In this document: piece by piece, positions 10,408-18,907 of the stretch
Layout: every line of letters starts with the position of its first letter
Numbering within the stretch: the first letter of the stretch is position 1
The notes under the pieces: generated by a model
The model's input: only the letters and a program-made list of their open reading frames with translations
Database searches by the model: none
What the model was told of the DNA's origin: nothing
Assembly (NCBI GenBank): GCA_902597335.1
Contig: CACJXK010000001.1
Location: forward strand, 186,001 to 250,000
DNA length: 64,000 bases
Direction: 5' to 3'
Source: an uncultured Pelagibacteraceae bacterium
GTDB taxonomy: Bacteria; Pseudomonadota; Alphaproteobacteria; Pelagibacterales; Pelagibacteraceae
Position numbers and translations under genes: made by a program

Positions 10408-11124
10408 TTATTTTTTTTCCGATGAAGCTTTATCTTCTTCCTTAGATTTATCGCCCTCAGCTTTATCGCCCTCAGTCGAGGCTTTTTCACCACCATCTGC
10501 TGCACCTTCTGCTCCTTCTGCAGCATCACCTTCAGCGGCCTCCGCAGGTTTCTCTGGTTCTTTAACTACTGTTGGTGCTGCAACTGTAGCAATTACAAAA
10601 TCTCTACCTTGAATTGTTGGGGTAACATTTTCAGGCAAATTAATTGATGAAATCTTAATACTAGTTCCAATATCTAATCCTTCTAAATCTACAACAAGCT
10701 CAGTTGGAATATTTTCAGCAGGACATTTCAATTCTACCTTACGTCTTACTATATTCAGCACCCCCCCACGTTTTAGTCCAGGAGATATTTCATTATTTAT
10801 AAATTTCACAGGTATTTCTAAGATAATTCTTCCACCTTTTACAATTCTCATAAAATCAAAGTGAATTGGCTCATCAGTAACGGTGTCGAAAGAGATATTT
10901 CTAGTTAAAACTTTTTGTTCTTTCCCATCTAGATTAATTGATATTACGTTTGATAAAAAATTTTCTTTATTTATTAAATTTTTTATTTCTTTGGTTGTAA
11001 TTGAAATTTTCTCGTTTGGTAGCTCTCCACCATAAATTATGCCAGGAACATTTCCATTACTCCTTAGGTCATTAACTTGACCTTTTGTTTTTGTATCTCG
11101 TATTGTAGCTTGTATAGTACTCAT
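10408..11124 (-). CDS. rplY: Large ribosomal subunit protein bL25 (TL5/Ctc type)
   Basis: 238 aa. An N-terminal L25 domain (residues ~1-95, with GNVPGIIYGGELPNEKI) binds 5S rRNA. A C-terminal TL5 beta domain (~96-190, PVKFINNEISPGLKRGGVLNIVRR) follows. The last ~45 residues are a low-complexity acidic and alanine/lysine tail (blocks such as AEGDAAEGAEGAADGG and EGDKAEGDKSKEEDK). That tail is encoded by visibly more GC-rich DNA than the surroundings; such tails are common in alphaproteobacterial L25 proteins. Gene order rplY-pth-ychF is a conserved translation cluster. The small plus-strand ORF at 10385 is only the antisense of this tail. Confidence 0.95.
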   Translation of the reverse strand: MSTIQATIRDTKTKGQVNDLRSNGNVPGIIYGGELPNEKISITTKEIKNLINKENFLSNVISINLDGKEQKVLTRNISFDTVTDEPIHFDFMRIVKGGRIILEIPVKFINNEISPGLKRGGVLNIVRRKVELKCPAENIPTELVVDLEGLDIGTSIKISSINLPENVTPTIQGRDFVIATVAAPTVVKEPEKPAEAAEGDAAEGAEGAADGGEKASTEGDKAEGDKSKEEDKASSEKK

Positions 11125-11166
11125 AAAAAGCTGGTTTTTAACCGATGTTTGGTAGATTTACAAGTT

Positions 11167-12099
11167 TTATTTAAATAGATCTGAAACAGATGTTGAATTA
11201 GATATCCTTTTAATAGCCTCAGCTAATAAAATAGATATTGATAATACTTCAATATTTCTTACTTTTTTTAATTTATCTGAACTATCTATACTGTCAGTAA
11301 TAACTAAATTTTTTATTTTTGAATTTTTTATTTTTTTGACTGCATCTCCGCTAAAGACGCCATGTGTTGCATATACATGAACCTCTTTTGCACCTCTCTT
11401 TATTAAAGCATCAGCTGCATTAACTATTGTTCCTCCAGAGTCAATTATATCATCAGTAAGAATACAAATCTTATTTTTAACGTTACCAATTACATTCATT
11501 ACCTGAGACTTTCCAGGACTCGGCCTTCTTTTATCAACTATTGCCAAACCTACATCTAATTTTTTTCCTAATGCCCTTGCTCTTTCAACCCCACCTACAT
11601 CCGGGGCTACACAAATTATATTTTTACTTTTTATTTTCTTTTTTATGTGTTTTGAAAAAATTGGAGTAGCAAACAAGTTATCTACTGGAATGTCAAAAAA
11701 ACCTTGAATTTGTCCTGCATGTAAATCTACAGTTACCACTCTATCCGCTCCTGCATTTGTTATTAGGTTCGATACTAATTTTGCAGATATAGAAGTTCTT
11801 GGGACAACTTTACGGTCTTGTCTTGCGTAACCAAAGTAAGGTATTACAGCTGTAATATTTTTTGCTGATGACCTTTTAAGTGCATCTATGCACAAGAGTA
11901 ATTCCATTAAGTTATCATTTGCGGGAGAGGAAACTGATTGAATTATAAAAATACTATTTCCTCTTATATTTTCATTGATTTCAATATATATCTCACCGTC
12001 AGCAAATTTTCTTATACTGGTGTTAACTAATTTATTTTTAAGATTTTTAGAGATTTTGTTACTAAGCTGCTTGTTGCTATTGCCTGTGAGAATTTTCAT
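11167..12099 (-). CDS. prs: Ribose-phosphate pyrophosphokinase (PRPP synthetase)
   Basis: 310 aa, standard class I length. Conserved motifs: RKFADGEIYIEINENIRG near the N-terminus, PYFGYARQDRKVVPRTSISAKL (ATP site), VDLHAGQIQGFFDIPVDNLFA and the PRPP loop ILTDDIIDSGGTI. The enzyme makes PRPP from ribose-5-phosphate and ATP for purine, pyrimidine, histidine, tryptophan and NAD synthesis. Same strand as pgeF and rplY; 15 bp after pgeF. Confidence 0.98.
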   Translation of the reverse strand: MKILTGNSNKQLSNKISKNLKNKLVNTSIRKFADGEIYIEINENIRGNSIFIIQSVSSPANDNLMELLLCIDALKRSSAKNITAVIPYFGYARQDRKVVPRTSISAKLVSNLITNAGADRVVTVDLHAGQIQGFFDIPVDNLFATPIFSKHIKKKIKSKNIICVAPDVGGVERARALGKKLDVGLAIVDKRRPSPGKSQVMNVIGNVKNKICILTDDIIDSGGTIVNAADALIKRGAKEVHVYATHGVFSGDAVKKIKNSKIKNLVITDSIDSSDKLKKVRNIEVLSISILLAEAIKRISNSTSVSDLFK

Positions 12100-12114
12100 T
12101 GTTTGAGAATGTTT

Positions 12115-12870
12115 CTATTTAATCATAATTACAGAAATATTTCTACCATAATCATTTAATTTTTTTTTCAATGATCTTCTTGCGCTAAAAAAATTGTTAC
12201 TTAATATATATGTATCTTTTTTGATGATTTCAATGTTTTTTATACCCAAATCTAAAAAGCTCTTTTTAATAAAATCATTAAGACTGAAAAATATTTTATT
12301 ATTTTTATAATTAAAAAAATTTTTATTGGACTTTTCTTTAACAATAAATTTATTTAAAAAATCTTTCTTAACTTCATAATTATTTTTGCTGATACAAGGA
12401 CCAATCACTACTATCAAATCATTTAAATTACTTCCTTTTATTTTAAACTTTTTTATCGTTTTAGAAATTATTTGTTTAAATGCCCCTTTCCATCCTGCAT
12501 GAAGTGCGCTTATAAAGTTGTTAATTGGATCATAAATAAAAACAGGTGCACAATCAGCAGTCAAAATACCTAATGCGATACCTTTTTTGCCAGTAATCAA
12601 TGAGTCACCTTTTAATTTTTTTTTGGTAACTCTATTTACATTGTGGACAATGTTACTATGAACTTGATCCAACAAAATAAGATTTTTTTTATTGCAACCT
12701 ATCTTTTTACAAACTTTTTCAATATTTTTTTTTATATTATTGATTTTATCTTTTGATCCTGGTCCACAATTTAAACTTTTATAAATACCTTTCGAGACAC
12801 CTCCTTCTCGATTAAAAAAACCATGTCTTATATTTTTAAATTTAATTAATTTTTTGGAACAAAACATCAA
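12115..12870 (-). CDS. pgeF: Laccase-domain protein of the YfiH/PgeF (LACC1-like) family
   Basis: 251 aa. The three metal ligands of the family are visible: the His in LLDQVHSNIV, the Cys in GILTADCAPVFI and the His in ISALHAGWKGAF. The closing IGPCISKNNYEV motif is also present. Bacterial members are linked to peptidoglycan editing (hydrolysis of L-Ser-containing UDP-MurNAc), and the family includes purine nucleoside phosphorylases. Which activity applies here cannot be told from sequence. Start overlaps the end of the upstream midA-like gene by 4 bp. Confidence 0.88.
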   Translation of the reverse strand: MMFCSKKLIKFKNIRHGFFNREGGVSKGIYKSLNCGPGSKDKINNIKKNIEKVCKKIGCNKKNLILLDQVHSNIVHNVNRVTKKKLKGDSLITGKKGIALGILTADCAPVFIYDPINNFISALHAGWKGAFKQIISKTIKKFKIKGSNLNDLIVVIGPCISKNNYEVKKDFLNKFIVKEKSNKNFFNYKNNKIFFSLNDFIKKSFLDLGIKNIEIIKKDTYILSNNFFSARRSLKKKLNDYGRNISVIMIK

Positions 12871-13946
12871 TCAAATCCCAAAAAATTATTTTTTTTACTT
12901 TTGAATGCAAATACAACTTTAAATAAGCCTCCCATTAAATCTTTATGGAGTAGTCTCATTAGTGTTAAGGACATATACTCTTCTTGTTTTTGTGTCATTT
13001 TCTTTTCTAATATCCTCGCTCTCTGAATAATTCCCATCTTTTCCAAGAAAAATTTTTGTGAAACAATTTTTTTAACTTTTAATTTTTTTTTTAAAAAAAA
13101 CTCTTTCAAAAGACTAAAGTTTACCAGGTAAGTTATGTCTGCTCTTCCTAAATTTTTAAAAAGACTATTCATATTCATTTTCTTATTTTTCATTACAGTT
13201 TGTAAAGTACTTTTATTAACTAGATCTAAGTATCCATAATCTATGAGCATTATACCACCACTTAGCTTTGAAATTTTTTCAATAATTTTGTCTAATTCAA
13301 AAAATCCCTTTTTAGGATACTCAATAAATTTTAAATTCTTTAATGTTTTATATGACTTAATAGCTTTAGTGTCTTTCAAAGAAGCTTTGCGATAAACTTC
13401 ATTCAATCCAGTTTGTTTATTAATAATATAATATTTTTCAAATAAATCTTTTTTGTAAAAAGTAAATTGTTTAATAGGTATAGCATCAAAAAATTCATTT
13501 CCAAAAAAAACAACTGGACCTTTTTTAATTTGTTTGAAATTATTTATCCACTTTACATTTGAGTCATTGATTTTTTTATTTTGTATTTTTTTTAAAAAAT
13601 CACTTTTTTCATATAAAAAAATGTTTAAAGATTTTTTAAAATCAGGAAAATTCTTTATTGTATCAATTAATACTTTTGAAAAACTTCCATCTCCAGGACC
13701 AAGTTCAACAAAATTAAAACTTTTAGGTTTTCCAAATTTTTCCCAGCAAGATATAAGCCAAATAGTTATTATTTCTGAAAATAAATTAGATATAGTAGGA
13801 GCTGTTACAAAGTCACCTTCTTTTCCAAAAGGAATTTTTTTTATGTAATATCCAATTTCAGGGTGATAGAGAACCTTTTCAACAAACTCATCAACAGGTA
13901 TAAGTTCGTCCGATTGTAAATCAAAATTTTCAGGTTTATATCTCAT
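12867..13946 (-). CDS. MidA/NDUFAF7-family SAM-dependent methyltransferase
   Basis: 359 aa. The N-terminal region has the family motif VEKVLYHPEIGYYIKK followed by GDFVTAPTISNLFSE. The SAM-binding strand is NFVELGPGDGSFSKVL, and FFGNEFFDAIPIKQF and the GGIMLIDYGYLD motif follow. This is the DUF185 family. The mitochondrial member NDUFAF7 methylates an arginine of a complex I subunit; the role of bacterial homologues is less clear, but assembly of respiratory complex I is a reasonable inference. It overlaps lgt upstream by 11 bp and pgeF downstream by 4 bp, so lgt-midA-pgeF is one operon, the usual alphaproteobacterial order. Confidence 0.9.
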   Translation of the reverse strand: MRYKPENFDLQSDELIPVDEFVEKVLYHPEIGYYIKKIPFGKEGDFVTAPTISNLFSEIITIWLISCWEKFGKPKSFNFVELGPGDGSFSKVLIDTIKNFPDFKKSLNIFLYEKSDFLKKIQNKKINDSNVKWINNFKQIKKGPVVFFGNEFFDAIPIKQFTFYKKDLFEKYYIINKQTGLNEVYRKASLKDTKAIKSYKTLKNLKFIEYPKKGFFELDKIIEKISKLSGGIMLIDYGYLDLVNKSTLQTVMKNKKMNMNSLFKNLGRADITYLVNFSLLKEFFLKKKLKVKKIVSQKFFLEKMGIIQRARILEKKMTQKQEEYMSLTLMRLLHKDLMGGLFKVVFAFKSKKNNFLGFD

Positions 13947-14706
13947 TTTTCTTTTTAAAATAAATTATGCTTCCAGCTAAAATCATAAATAGACTTAACA
14001 AAGTACCTGTGCTGATATATCCAAATAAATAACCTATTTGTACATCTGGCTCTCTAAAAATCTCTGAGATAATTCTTAAGAAACCATAAAGTATTAAAAA
14101 CATAATAGAACAAGTCCCTACTTTATTTTTCTTATTAAAATGTATTATGTTTATTAATATAAATAAAATTACTCCTTCTAAAAATGCTTCATAAAGTTGA
14201 GAAGGATGCCTTAATTTGTCATCATAACTTGGAAATAGAACTCCCCAATTGGAATTTGTAGCTTTTCCAACTAATTCCCCATTAATAAAATTTGTAATTC
14301 TTCCAAGAAAAATTCCAATAGGAGCAACAATAGAGACTAAATCTAAAAATATGAAAATGTTTTGATTATTTTTTTTTGAAAATAGATAAGTGAAAACAAT
14401 TATGCCTATCAATCCTCCATGGAAAGACATCCCACCGTTCCACACCATAAAAACTTCAATTGGATTTTTAAGAAAATAAGAGAAATTGTAAAAAAATACG
14501 TATCCTAATCTTCCACCAATAATTATTCCAATAATTAAATATGAAATATAGTCATCAAACAATTTTTGAATTGTGGCTGTTTTGATGAGAATTTTTTTAC
14601 AATAAATCCAACCAAAAATAATGCCAAATATATAAGCTAATGAATACCAACGTATACTTATAGAAAAAAACTCGAAGGCAACTGGGTCAAAATTATTGGT
14701 AAACAT
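13936..14706 (-). CDS. lgt: Prolipoprotein diacylglyceryl transferase
   Basis: 256 aa with about seven membrane segments. Signature residues are visible: GGRLGYVFFYN, the HGG motif in GGMSFHGGLIG and the central GRITNFINGELVGK, followed by HPSQLYEAFLEG. Lgt transfers diacylglycerol from phosphatidylglycerol to the lipobox Cys of prolipoproteins such as BamD, encoded later in this window. Divergent from the ubiK-like gene across a 50 bp, nearly pure A/T gap. Confidence 0.96.
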   Translation of the reverse strand: MFTNNFDPVAFEFFSISIRWYSLAYIFGIIFGWIYCKKILIKTATIQKLFDDYISYLIIGIIIGGRLGYVFFYNFSYFLKNPIEVFMVWNGGMSFHGGLIGIIVFTYLFSKKNNQNIFIFLDLVSIVAPIGIFLGRITNFINGELVGKATNSNWGVLFPSYDDKLRHPSQLYEAFLEGVILFILINIIHFNKKNKVGTCSIMFLILYGFLRIISEIFREPDVQIGYLFGYISTGTLLSLFMILAGSIIYFKKKNEI

Positions 14707-14756
14707 TTAAATAATTTATTATAATTTATTAAATATAATTCTGTTAAATAATTATT

Positions 14757-14999
14757 ATGTCAAAATCAAGATTCGTATTCGACAAATTTGCAAAATTAAT
14801 TGAACAAGGTTTAATTAATTACAAAGATGTTTCTGATGAGATAATATCTGTTCTAAAATCTAAAAGAGATGAAATTGTATTTAAAATGAAACTTGCGAGT
14901 AAAGAAGAAGTAGATGTTTTAAATAAGAGAATTAGTAATTTAGAAAAAAAACTAGATTCACAAATCAAAAGAAAAAAAGCTAATAAGGCAAAGAAATAA
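14757..14999 (+). CDS. ubiK: UbiK/BMFP-type accessory factor
   Basis: 80 aa. It has the typical layout of the small BMFP/UbiK family: an amphipathic N-terminal helix (FDKFAKLIEQGLINYKD) and a C-terminal coiled coil with the conserved VDVLNKRISNLEKKLDSQI heptads. UbiK binds UbiJ and palmitoleic acid and aids ubiquinone synthesis in enterobacteria; other family members promote membrane fusion. A ubiquinone role would suit this respiratory organism but is inferred. The last 20 bp overlap the 3' end of the convergent kinase gene. Confidence 0.8.
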   Translation: MSKSRFVFDKFAKLIEQGLINYKDVSDEIISVLKSKRDEIVFKMKLASKEEVDVLNKRISNLEKKLDSQIKRKKANKAKK

Positions 15000-16296
15000 T
15001 TGCCTTAAGCCCACCCATTTTTGATTTATTAAATTTTATATCACCTCCATGGGATTTTATAATATCAGAGGAAATTGATAATCCTAAGCCAACACTCGAT
15101 TTCGAATCTGACCTACTTTTATCTACTTTATAAAATGGTTTAGTTATATTTTGAAACTCTGATTTATCTACACCAGGTCCATCATCATCAATAGAAATTA
15201 TTATATTTGTATTTTTTTTTTCTAAGTTAACAGATATTTTTTCAGCATATTTAATTGCATTATCTAATAAATTACTAATACTTCTTTTGATTAAATTTGG
15301 CCTTCCATTAAAATATATTTTTTCTTTTATATTCTTTTCAATATTTTTATTCTCGTACTTGAGAACTATTTCGTTTAAAAGATCTGAAATATTAAATGTC
15401 TCCGTTTTATCTTTAGCTCCTGTACTTGTAAATTGAAGATATTCATTAAGCATTTTTTCCATTTCATCAACATCTTTAGAAATTTTCTCAGAAAGATCCT
15501 TGTCTTTAATAATTGCAAGTTGAAGCTTAATACGAGTAAGTGGAGTCCTCAAATCATGACTAATACCAGATAGCATTTCAGATCTTTGATTTAAATGTCT
15601 TAGAATTCTTTTTCTCATTTTTTCAAATTCAAGACCAGCTTTTCTTATTTCTAGTGCACCAGATGGTCTAAACTCCTCAACGTCTTCTCCTCTTCCAAAT
15701 CGTTCTGAGGCTTGAGCTAATTTTGTTATAGGTCTTGTCTGATTTTTTAAAAAAATTATTGCAACTGCAATCATAAGAATTGCCGGTATTGTAATCCAAA
15801 AAGCAAATATCCTGATAGATGATACCTGAATTCTTTCTTTAGGAAAAAATATTTGAAGCACTCCGTCTCTAAACTTAATCCTTAAATCAACAACCTCTTT
15901 GTAGGAAATAGTATTGAACCAGTGTTCCCCAATTTTAGGCTTAAGTTCTCTTCTTAAAGTCCTATCCATTGGACTAAACCATCTTTCAACTTTTATATCT
16001 GGAAGTTTCTCATTTTCTAAAAATCTTACAGAAAAGCTAAAATTTTTATTATAAAGGTCTGTAACTATTCTCTTATTATATTCATTTTCATTGTTGTAAA
16101 TATCAATAATTGTAACTATTTCGCTTACCAAGGCTCTGGTTAACCCTTTGTTTGTTTTAATCCATAGGCTATCAAAAAAAACTAAGGATATCGTGATCTG
16201 TAGAATCACTATTGGAACTGCTACAATTAATAAACCTCTGTAAAATAACCTTTTAGGTAATATGTTTTTTAAAAATTTACTCAATCCAAAGAACAT
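14980..16296 (-). CDS. envZ: Sensor histidine kinase, EnvZ-like
   Basis: The ORF track starts at a TTG (16350). The ATG at 16296 (MFFGLSKFLKNILPKRL, 438 aa) is the likely start and lies inside the end of the response-regulator gene. Architecture: TM1 at about 21-41, a periplasmic domain of ~120 residues, TM2 at about 163-183 and a HAMP domain. The DHp helix has the phospho-accepting His in SGISHDLRTPLTR (about His247), and the ATPase domain has NLLDNAIKYA (N box), DDDGPGV (G1) and GLGLSISSDI (G2). This is an EnvZ-class orthodox kinase, one of the few two-component sensors expected in a streamlined SAR11 genome. The signal sensed is unknown. Confidence 0.9.
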   Translation of the reverse strand: MFFGLSKFLKNILPKRLFYRGLLIVAVPIVILQITISLVFFDSLWIKTNKGLTRALVSEIVTIIDIYNNENEYNKRIVTDLYNKNFSFSVRFLENEKLPDIKVERWFSPMDRTLRRELKPKIGEHWFNTISYKEVVDLRIKFRDGVLQIFFPKERIQVSSIRIFAFWITIPAILMIAVAIIFLKNQTRPITKLAQASERFGRGEDVEEFRPSGALEIRKAGLEFEKMRKRILRHLNQRSEMLSGISHDLRTPLTRIKLQLAIIKDKDLSEKISKDVDEMEKMLNEYLQFTSTGAKDKTETFNISDLLNEIVLKYENKNIEKNIKEKIYFNGRPNLIKRSISNLLDNAIKYAEKISVNLEKKNTNIIISIDDDGPGVDKSEFQNITKPFYKVDKSRSDSKSSVGLGLSISSDIIKSHGGDIKFNKSKMGGLKAIISLPY

Positions 16297-16954
16297 ATCC
16301 CTCACCTCTAATTGTTTGAAGATATTTAGGGTTTTTTGGACTTTCTTCAATTTTTTTTCTGAGTCTAGTTACTATAACATCAATCGATCTTTCTTTACCT
16401 AAATTGATTAAATCAGCAATCTCCTCTCGTTTATAAATTTTTCCAGGAGTATTTATCATTTTTTCCAATATCATTTTTTCGGTATTATTAATTTTTATAC
16501 TTAAATCATTTTTGTAAATAAATTGCTTTCTTAGGTCTATCTTAATATTTCCAAATTCAATTACTCTTTTTATTTCAAATGATTGTGTCTTGTTTAATAT
16601 ATTATTTATTCTTAAAATTAACTCCTTCGGTTCAAAAGGTTTTGTTAAATAATCATCTGCACCCAATTCTAACCCTTCAATTCTCTCTGAGGGTTCACCT
16701 TTTGCAGTTAATAATAAAATTGGTGTTTTAATTTTATTTCTATATTCTTGTGTAAATTCCAACCCAGTTTGCCCTGGCATCATTATATCTAACACGATTA
16801 AATCAAATTTAATAATTTTAATTTTATTAAACGCATCATTTGAATCTTTGGCAGTAGAAACGAGGTAGTCATTTTGACTAAGATACTCTTTCACAAGATC
16901 TCTTATTCTATCATCATCATCAACAATTAAAATATGTGCTTTAAATTTTTTCAT
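16277..16954 (-). CDS. ompR: OmpR-family response regulator
   Basis: 225 aa. Receiver domain: the acidic pair in IVDDDDRI, the phospho-acceptor Asp in LIVLDIMMPGQTG (about residue 55), the conserved TAKG segment and the Lys in DYLTKPFEPKEL. The C-terminal winged helix contains REEIADLINLGKERSIDVIVTRLRKKIEE and the final RGEGYVLW. It is encoded between a MarR regulator (14 bp overlap) and the kinase (20 bp overlap), so all three are translationally linked. A MarR-OmpR pair resembles PetP-PetR of Rhodobacter, which is needed for cytochrome bc1 expression, so either an OmpR or a PetR label is possible. Confidence 0.92.
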   Translation of the reverse strand: MKKFKAHILIVDDDDRIRDLVKEYLSQNDYLVSTAKDSNDAFNKIKIIKFDLIVLDIMMPGQTGLEFTQEYRNKIKTPILLLTAKGEPSERIEGLELGADDYLTKPFEPKELILRINNILNKTQSFEIKRVIEFGNIKIDLRKQFIYKNDLSIKINNTEKMILEKMINTPGKIYKREEIADLINLGKERSIDVIVTRLRKKIEESPKNPKYLQTIRGEGYVLWIE

Positions 16955-17384
16955 TAATAATTTTTTTTAATACTTTATCAAAACTTATTACATCACCGGA
17001 TTCTGAACTTATAAATGCATCATAGATTCTTTTCTTTTGAGCCGTAAATATCTCATCAAAAATTTTTTTTCCTTCATCTGTTAAATATACATGCTTAACT
17101 CTTGTATCAATCTCGTCCCTTTTAAATTCTATTGCCTTTATTTTTACCAAATCGTTTAAAACTCTGTTCAAACTTTGCTTTGTCACTTTAAGTTTTCTTA
17201 ATAAGGTTGAAATAGTTATTCCTTCATATAAAGATAGGAGATGAATTACTTTATTGTGGGCAGTTCCTAACGCATGTTTTTCCAAAACTTTTTTGGCATC
17301 AGCGACAGTTTCTCTGTATCCATTGAATATTTTTTCTATATATTGTTTTAATTGATGATCTTTTAGATATAAAAGTTTTTTCAT
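16941..17384 (-). CDS. MarR-family transcriptional regulator (PetP-like)
   Basis: 147 aa winged-helix protein. The central recognition region is ITISTLLRKLKVTKQSLNRVLNDLVKIKAIEFKRDEIDTRVKHVYLTDEGKKIFDEI, the typical MarR helix-turn-helix plus wing (DxR motif in DTRVKHVYLT). First gene of the MarR-response regulator-kinase operon, divergent from ilvE over 60 bp. In Rhodobacter a MarR-like PetP and an OmpR-like PetR are co-transcribed next to the bc1 operon; here petABC is 9 kb away. Whether it binds the ilvE promoter gap is unknown. Confidence 0.87.
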   Translation of the reverse strand: MKKLLYLKDHQLKQYIEKIFNGYRETVADAKKVLEKHALGTAHNKVIHLLSLYEGITISTLLRKLKVTKQSLNRVLNDLVKIKAIEFKRDEIDTRVKHVYLTDEGKKIFDEIFTAQKKRIYDAFISSESGDVISFDKVLKKIINEKI

Positions 17385-17398
17385 AATGGTAAGTTATA

Positions 17399-17427
17399 TT
17401 GACATATTATATATACAAAGATATTTT
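17399..17427 (+). promoter_or_regulatory. Putative sigma-70 promoter of ilvE
   Basis: TTGACA (17399-17404) is followed by a 17 bp spacer and TATTTT (17422-17427), which would start transcription roughly 10 bases ahead of the ilvE ATG at 17445. The perfect -35 box and optimal spacing support it; the -10 is weak. It lies in the 60 bp gap shared with the divergent MarR gene, so MarR binding here is possible but no clear operator palindrome is seen. Confidence 0.5.
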
Positions 17428-17444
17428 TTCTAAAAAAAAATCAT

Positions 17445-18326
17445 ATGATACCGTTTGACAAAAGAGAGGGAAAAATCTGGTACAATGGTGATCTTGTTGA
17501 ATGGCAAGATGCACAACTTCACGTGATAAGCCATGGACTTCATTATGCAAGTTTAGTTTTTGAAGGGCTGAGAGTTTATGAAGGAGAAATTTTCAAATTA
17601 GAGGAGCATACTGATAGATTATTTTATTCTGCTAAAAGATTGGATATAGAAATTCCTTACTCTAAAGATGAAATTAATAAAGCTTGTAACCAAATAACAA
17701 AAATACAAAAAGTTCAGAATGGTTATGTAAGACCTTTTGCTTGGCGAGGAAGTGAAATGATGGGCGTGTCGGCTCAGAAAACAAAAATACATGTAGCAGT
17801 TGCAACTTGGGAGTGGGGCGATTATTTCGATCCTAAGTTGAAAACCGAGGGAATAAAATTAAATATCTCAAATTGGCGAAGACCAGCGCCCAATACAATA
17901 CCTTGGGATAGTAAAGCCGCAGGATTGTATATGATTTGTACGCTTTCAAAACATGAGGCCGAAAGACAGGGATATAGCGAGTCATTAATGTTAGATCATG
18001 AAGAAAATGTAGCAGAGTCAACTAGCGCTAATATTTTTTTTAAAGATAAGAAAGGAGAACTCCATACACCTACTCCAGATTCTTTTCTAAATGGAATTAC
18101 TAGACAAACTGTAATTGAGTTAGCAAAATCAAAAAATATAAAAGTCCATGAAAGAAAAATTAAACCTGATGAACTACCAAATTTTGAAGGATGTTTTTTA
18201 ACTGGAACTGCAGCTGAAATAACACCAATATCTCAAATTGCTGAAAATAATTATAAAGTTTGTGATCTTATTTTAGATCTTTCAGAAAGTTATGGAAAAT
18301 TAGTAAGAAAAAAGAAAGCTGCTTAA
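17445..18326 (+). CDS. ilvE: Branched-chain amino acid aminotransferase
   Basis: 293 aa class IV PLP aminotransferase. Motifs: HVISHGLHYASLVFEGLRVYEG near residue 25, the PLP lysine in WDSKAAGLYMICTLSK, ENVAESTSANIFF and FLTGTAAEITPI. It catalyses the last step of valine, leucine and isoleucine synthesis or the first of their degradation, with 2-oxoglutarate/glutamate. D-amino acid aminotransferases and aminodeoxychorismate lyases share the fold, but FEGLRVYEG is typical of IlvE. Its stop shares four bases with that of the convergent pgsA. Confidence 0.94.
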   Translation: MIPFDKREGKIWYNGDLVEWQDAQLHVISHGLHYASLVFEGLRVYEGEIFKLEEHTDRLFYSAKRLDIEIPYSKDEINKACNQITKIQKVQNGYVRPFAWRGSEMMGVSAQKTKIHVAVATWEWGDYFDPKLKTEGIKLNISNWRRPAPNTIPWDSKAAGLYMICTLSKHEAERQGYSESLMLDHEENVAESTSANIFFKDKKGELHTPTPDSFLNGITRQTVIELAKSKNIKVHERKIKPDELPNFEGCFLTGTAAEITPISQIAENNYKVCDLILDLSESYGKLVRKKKAA

Positions 18327-18907
18327 TCTTTATTGTCCTCAGATATAGCGTGGTCAATTCCTTTTCTTAAATATTCATATCCAGTGTACAAAGTTAGAAA
18401 AGCAGAAAGCCACAATAAAATTATACCAATAGTTTGAGCATTATAGTCCTGAAAATTAATAATTTTATTTCCTGTTTCTCCAGTAAGTAAAATAGAAATT
18501 GAAAACATTTGAAGAAATGTTTTAACTTTTGCTAAACTTGAAACAGGAAGTTTAACCTTTCCTTTTGCTAAAAATTCTCTTAAACCAGAAATTAATATTT
18601 CTCTTGTAAGTATTATTATTGCAGCTATTACCTCATAGTTTTTAATAGTCCCATCCATAACTAATAATATTAGTGCTGTAGCAACTATAATTTTATCAGC
18701 AATTGGATCTAATAATTCACCAAGTTTAGACTCTTCTTTGAACATTCTTGCTAAAAGTCCATCTAAGAAATCAGTAAATGAGGCAATTACGAACAAAGCG
18801 AAAGGAATCACGTCCCCATAAAATCCAGGCAAATAAAACGTAAATACAAATATTGGAACAATTATTATTCTTCCAATTGTTAGATAATTCGGAATTTTGA
18901 TTTTCAT
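18323..18907 (-). CDS. pgsA: CDP-diacylglycerol-glycerol-3-phosphate 3-phosphatidyltransferase
   Basis: 194 aa membrane protein with the CDP-alcohol phosphatidyltransferase signature DG-x2-AR-x8-G-x3-D-x3-D, visible as [24 protein letters not shown]. It makes phosphatidylglycerophosphate, the precursor of phosphatidylglycerol (the Lgt donor) and cardiolipin. It overlaps uvrC by 4 bp; the uvrC-pgsA pair is an old conserved arrangement in proteobacteria. Confidence 0.95.
   Translation of the reverse strand: MKIKIPNYLTIGRIIIVPIFVFTFYLPGFYGDVIPFALFVIASFTDFLDGLLARMFKEESKLGELLDPIADKIIVATALILLVMDGTIKNYEVIAAIIILTREILISGLREFLAKGKVKLPVSSLAKVKTFLQMFSISILLTGETGNKIINFQDYNAQTIGIILLWLSAFLTLYTGYEYLRKGIDHAISEDNKD

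Noticed and set aside
10385-10612. Plus-strand ORF rich in Ser/Ala/Pro (75 aa)
   Set aside because: It is the antisense of the repetitive acidic tail of rplY; the composition follows from the tail codons, and there is no start context.
16297-16350. N-terminal extension of the histidine kinase from TTG at 16350
   Set aside because: The extension is the response-regulator coding sequence read in another frame; the ATG at 16296 gives a normal kinase N-terminus.
17399-17418. TTG...CAA pair in the MarR/ilvE gap as a MarR operator
   Set aside because: Only the outer three bases are symmetric; the interior does not match its reverse complement, so it is not a convincing palindrome.
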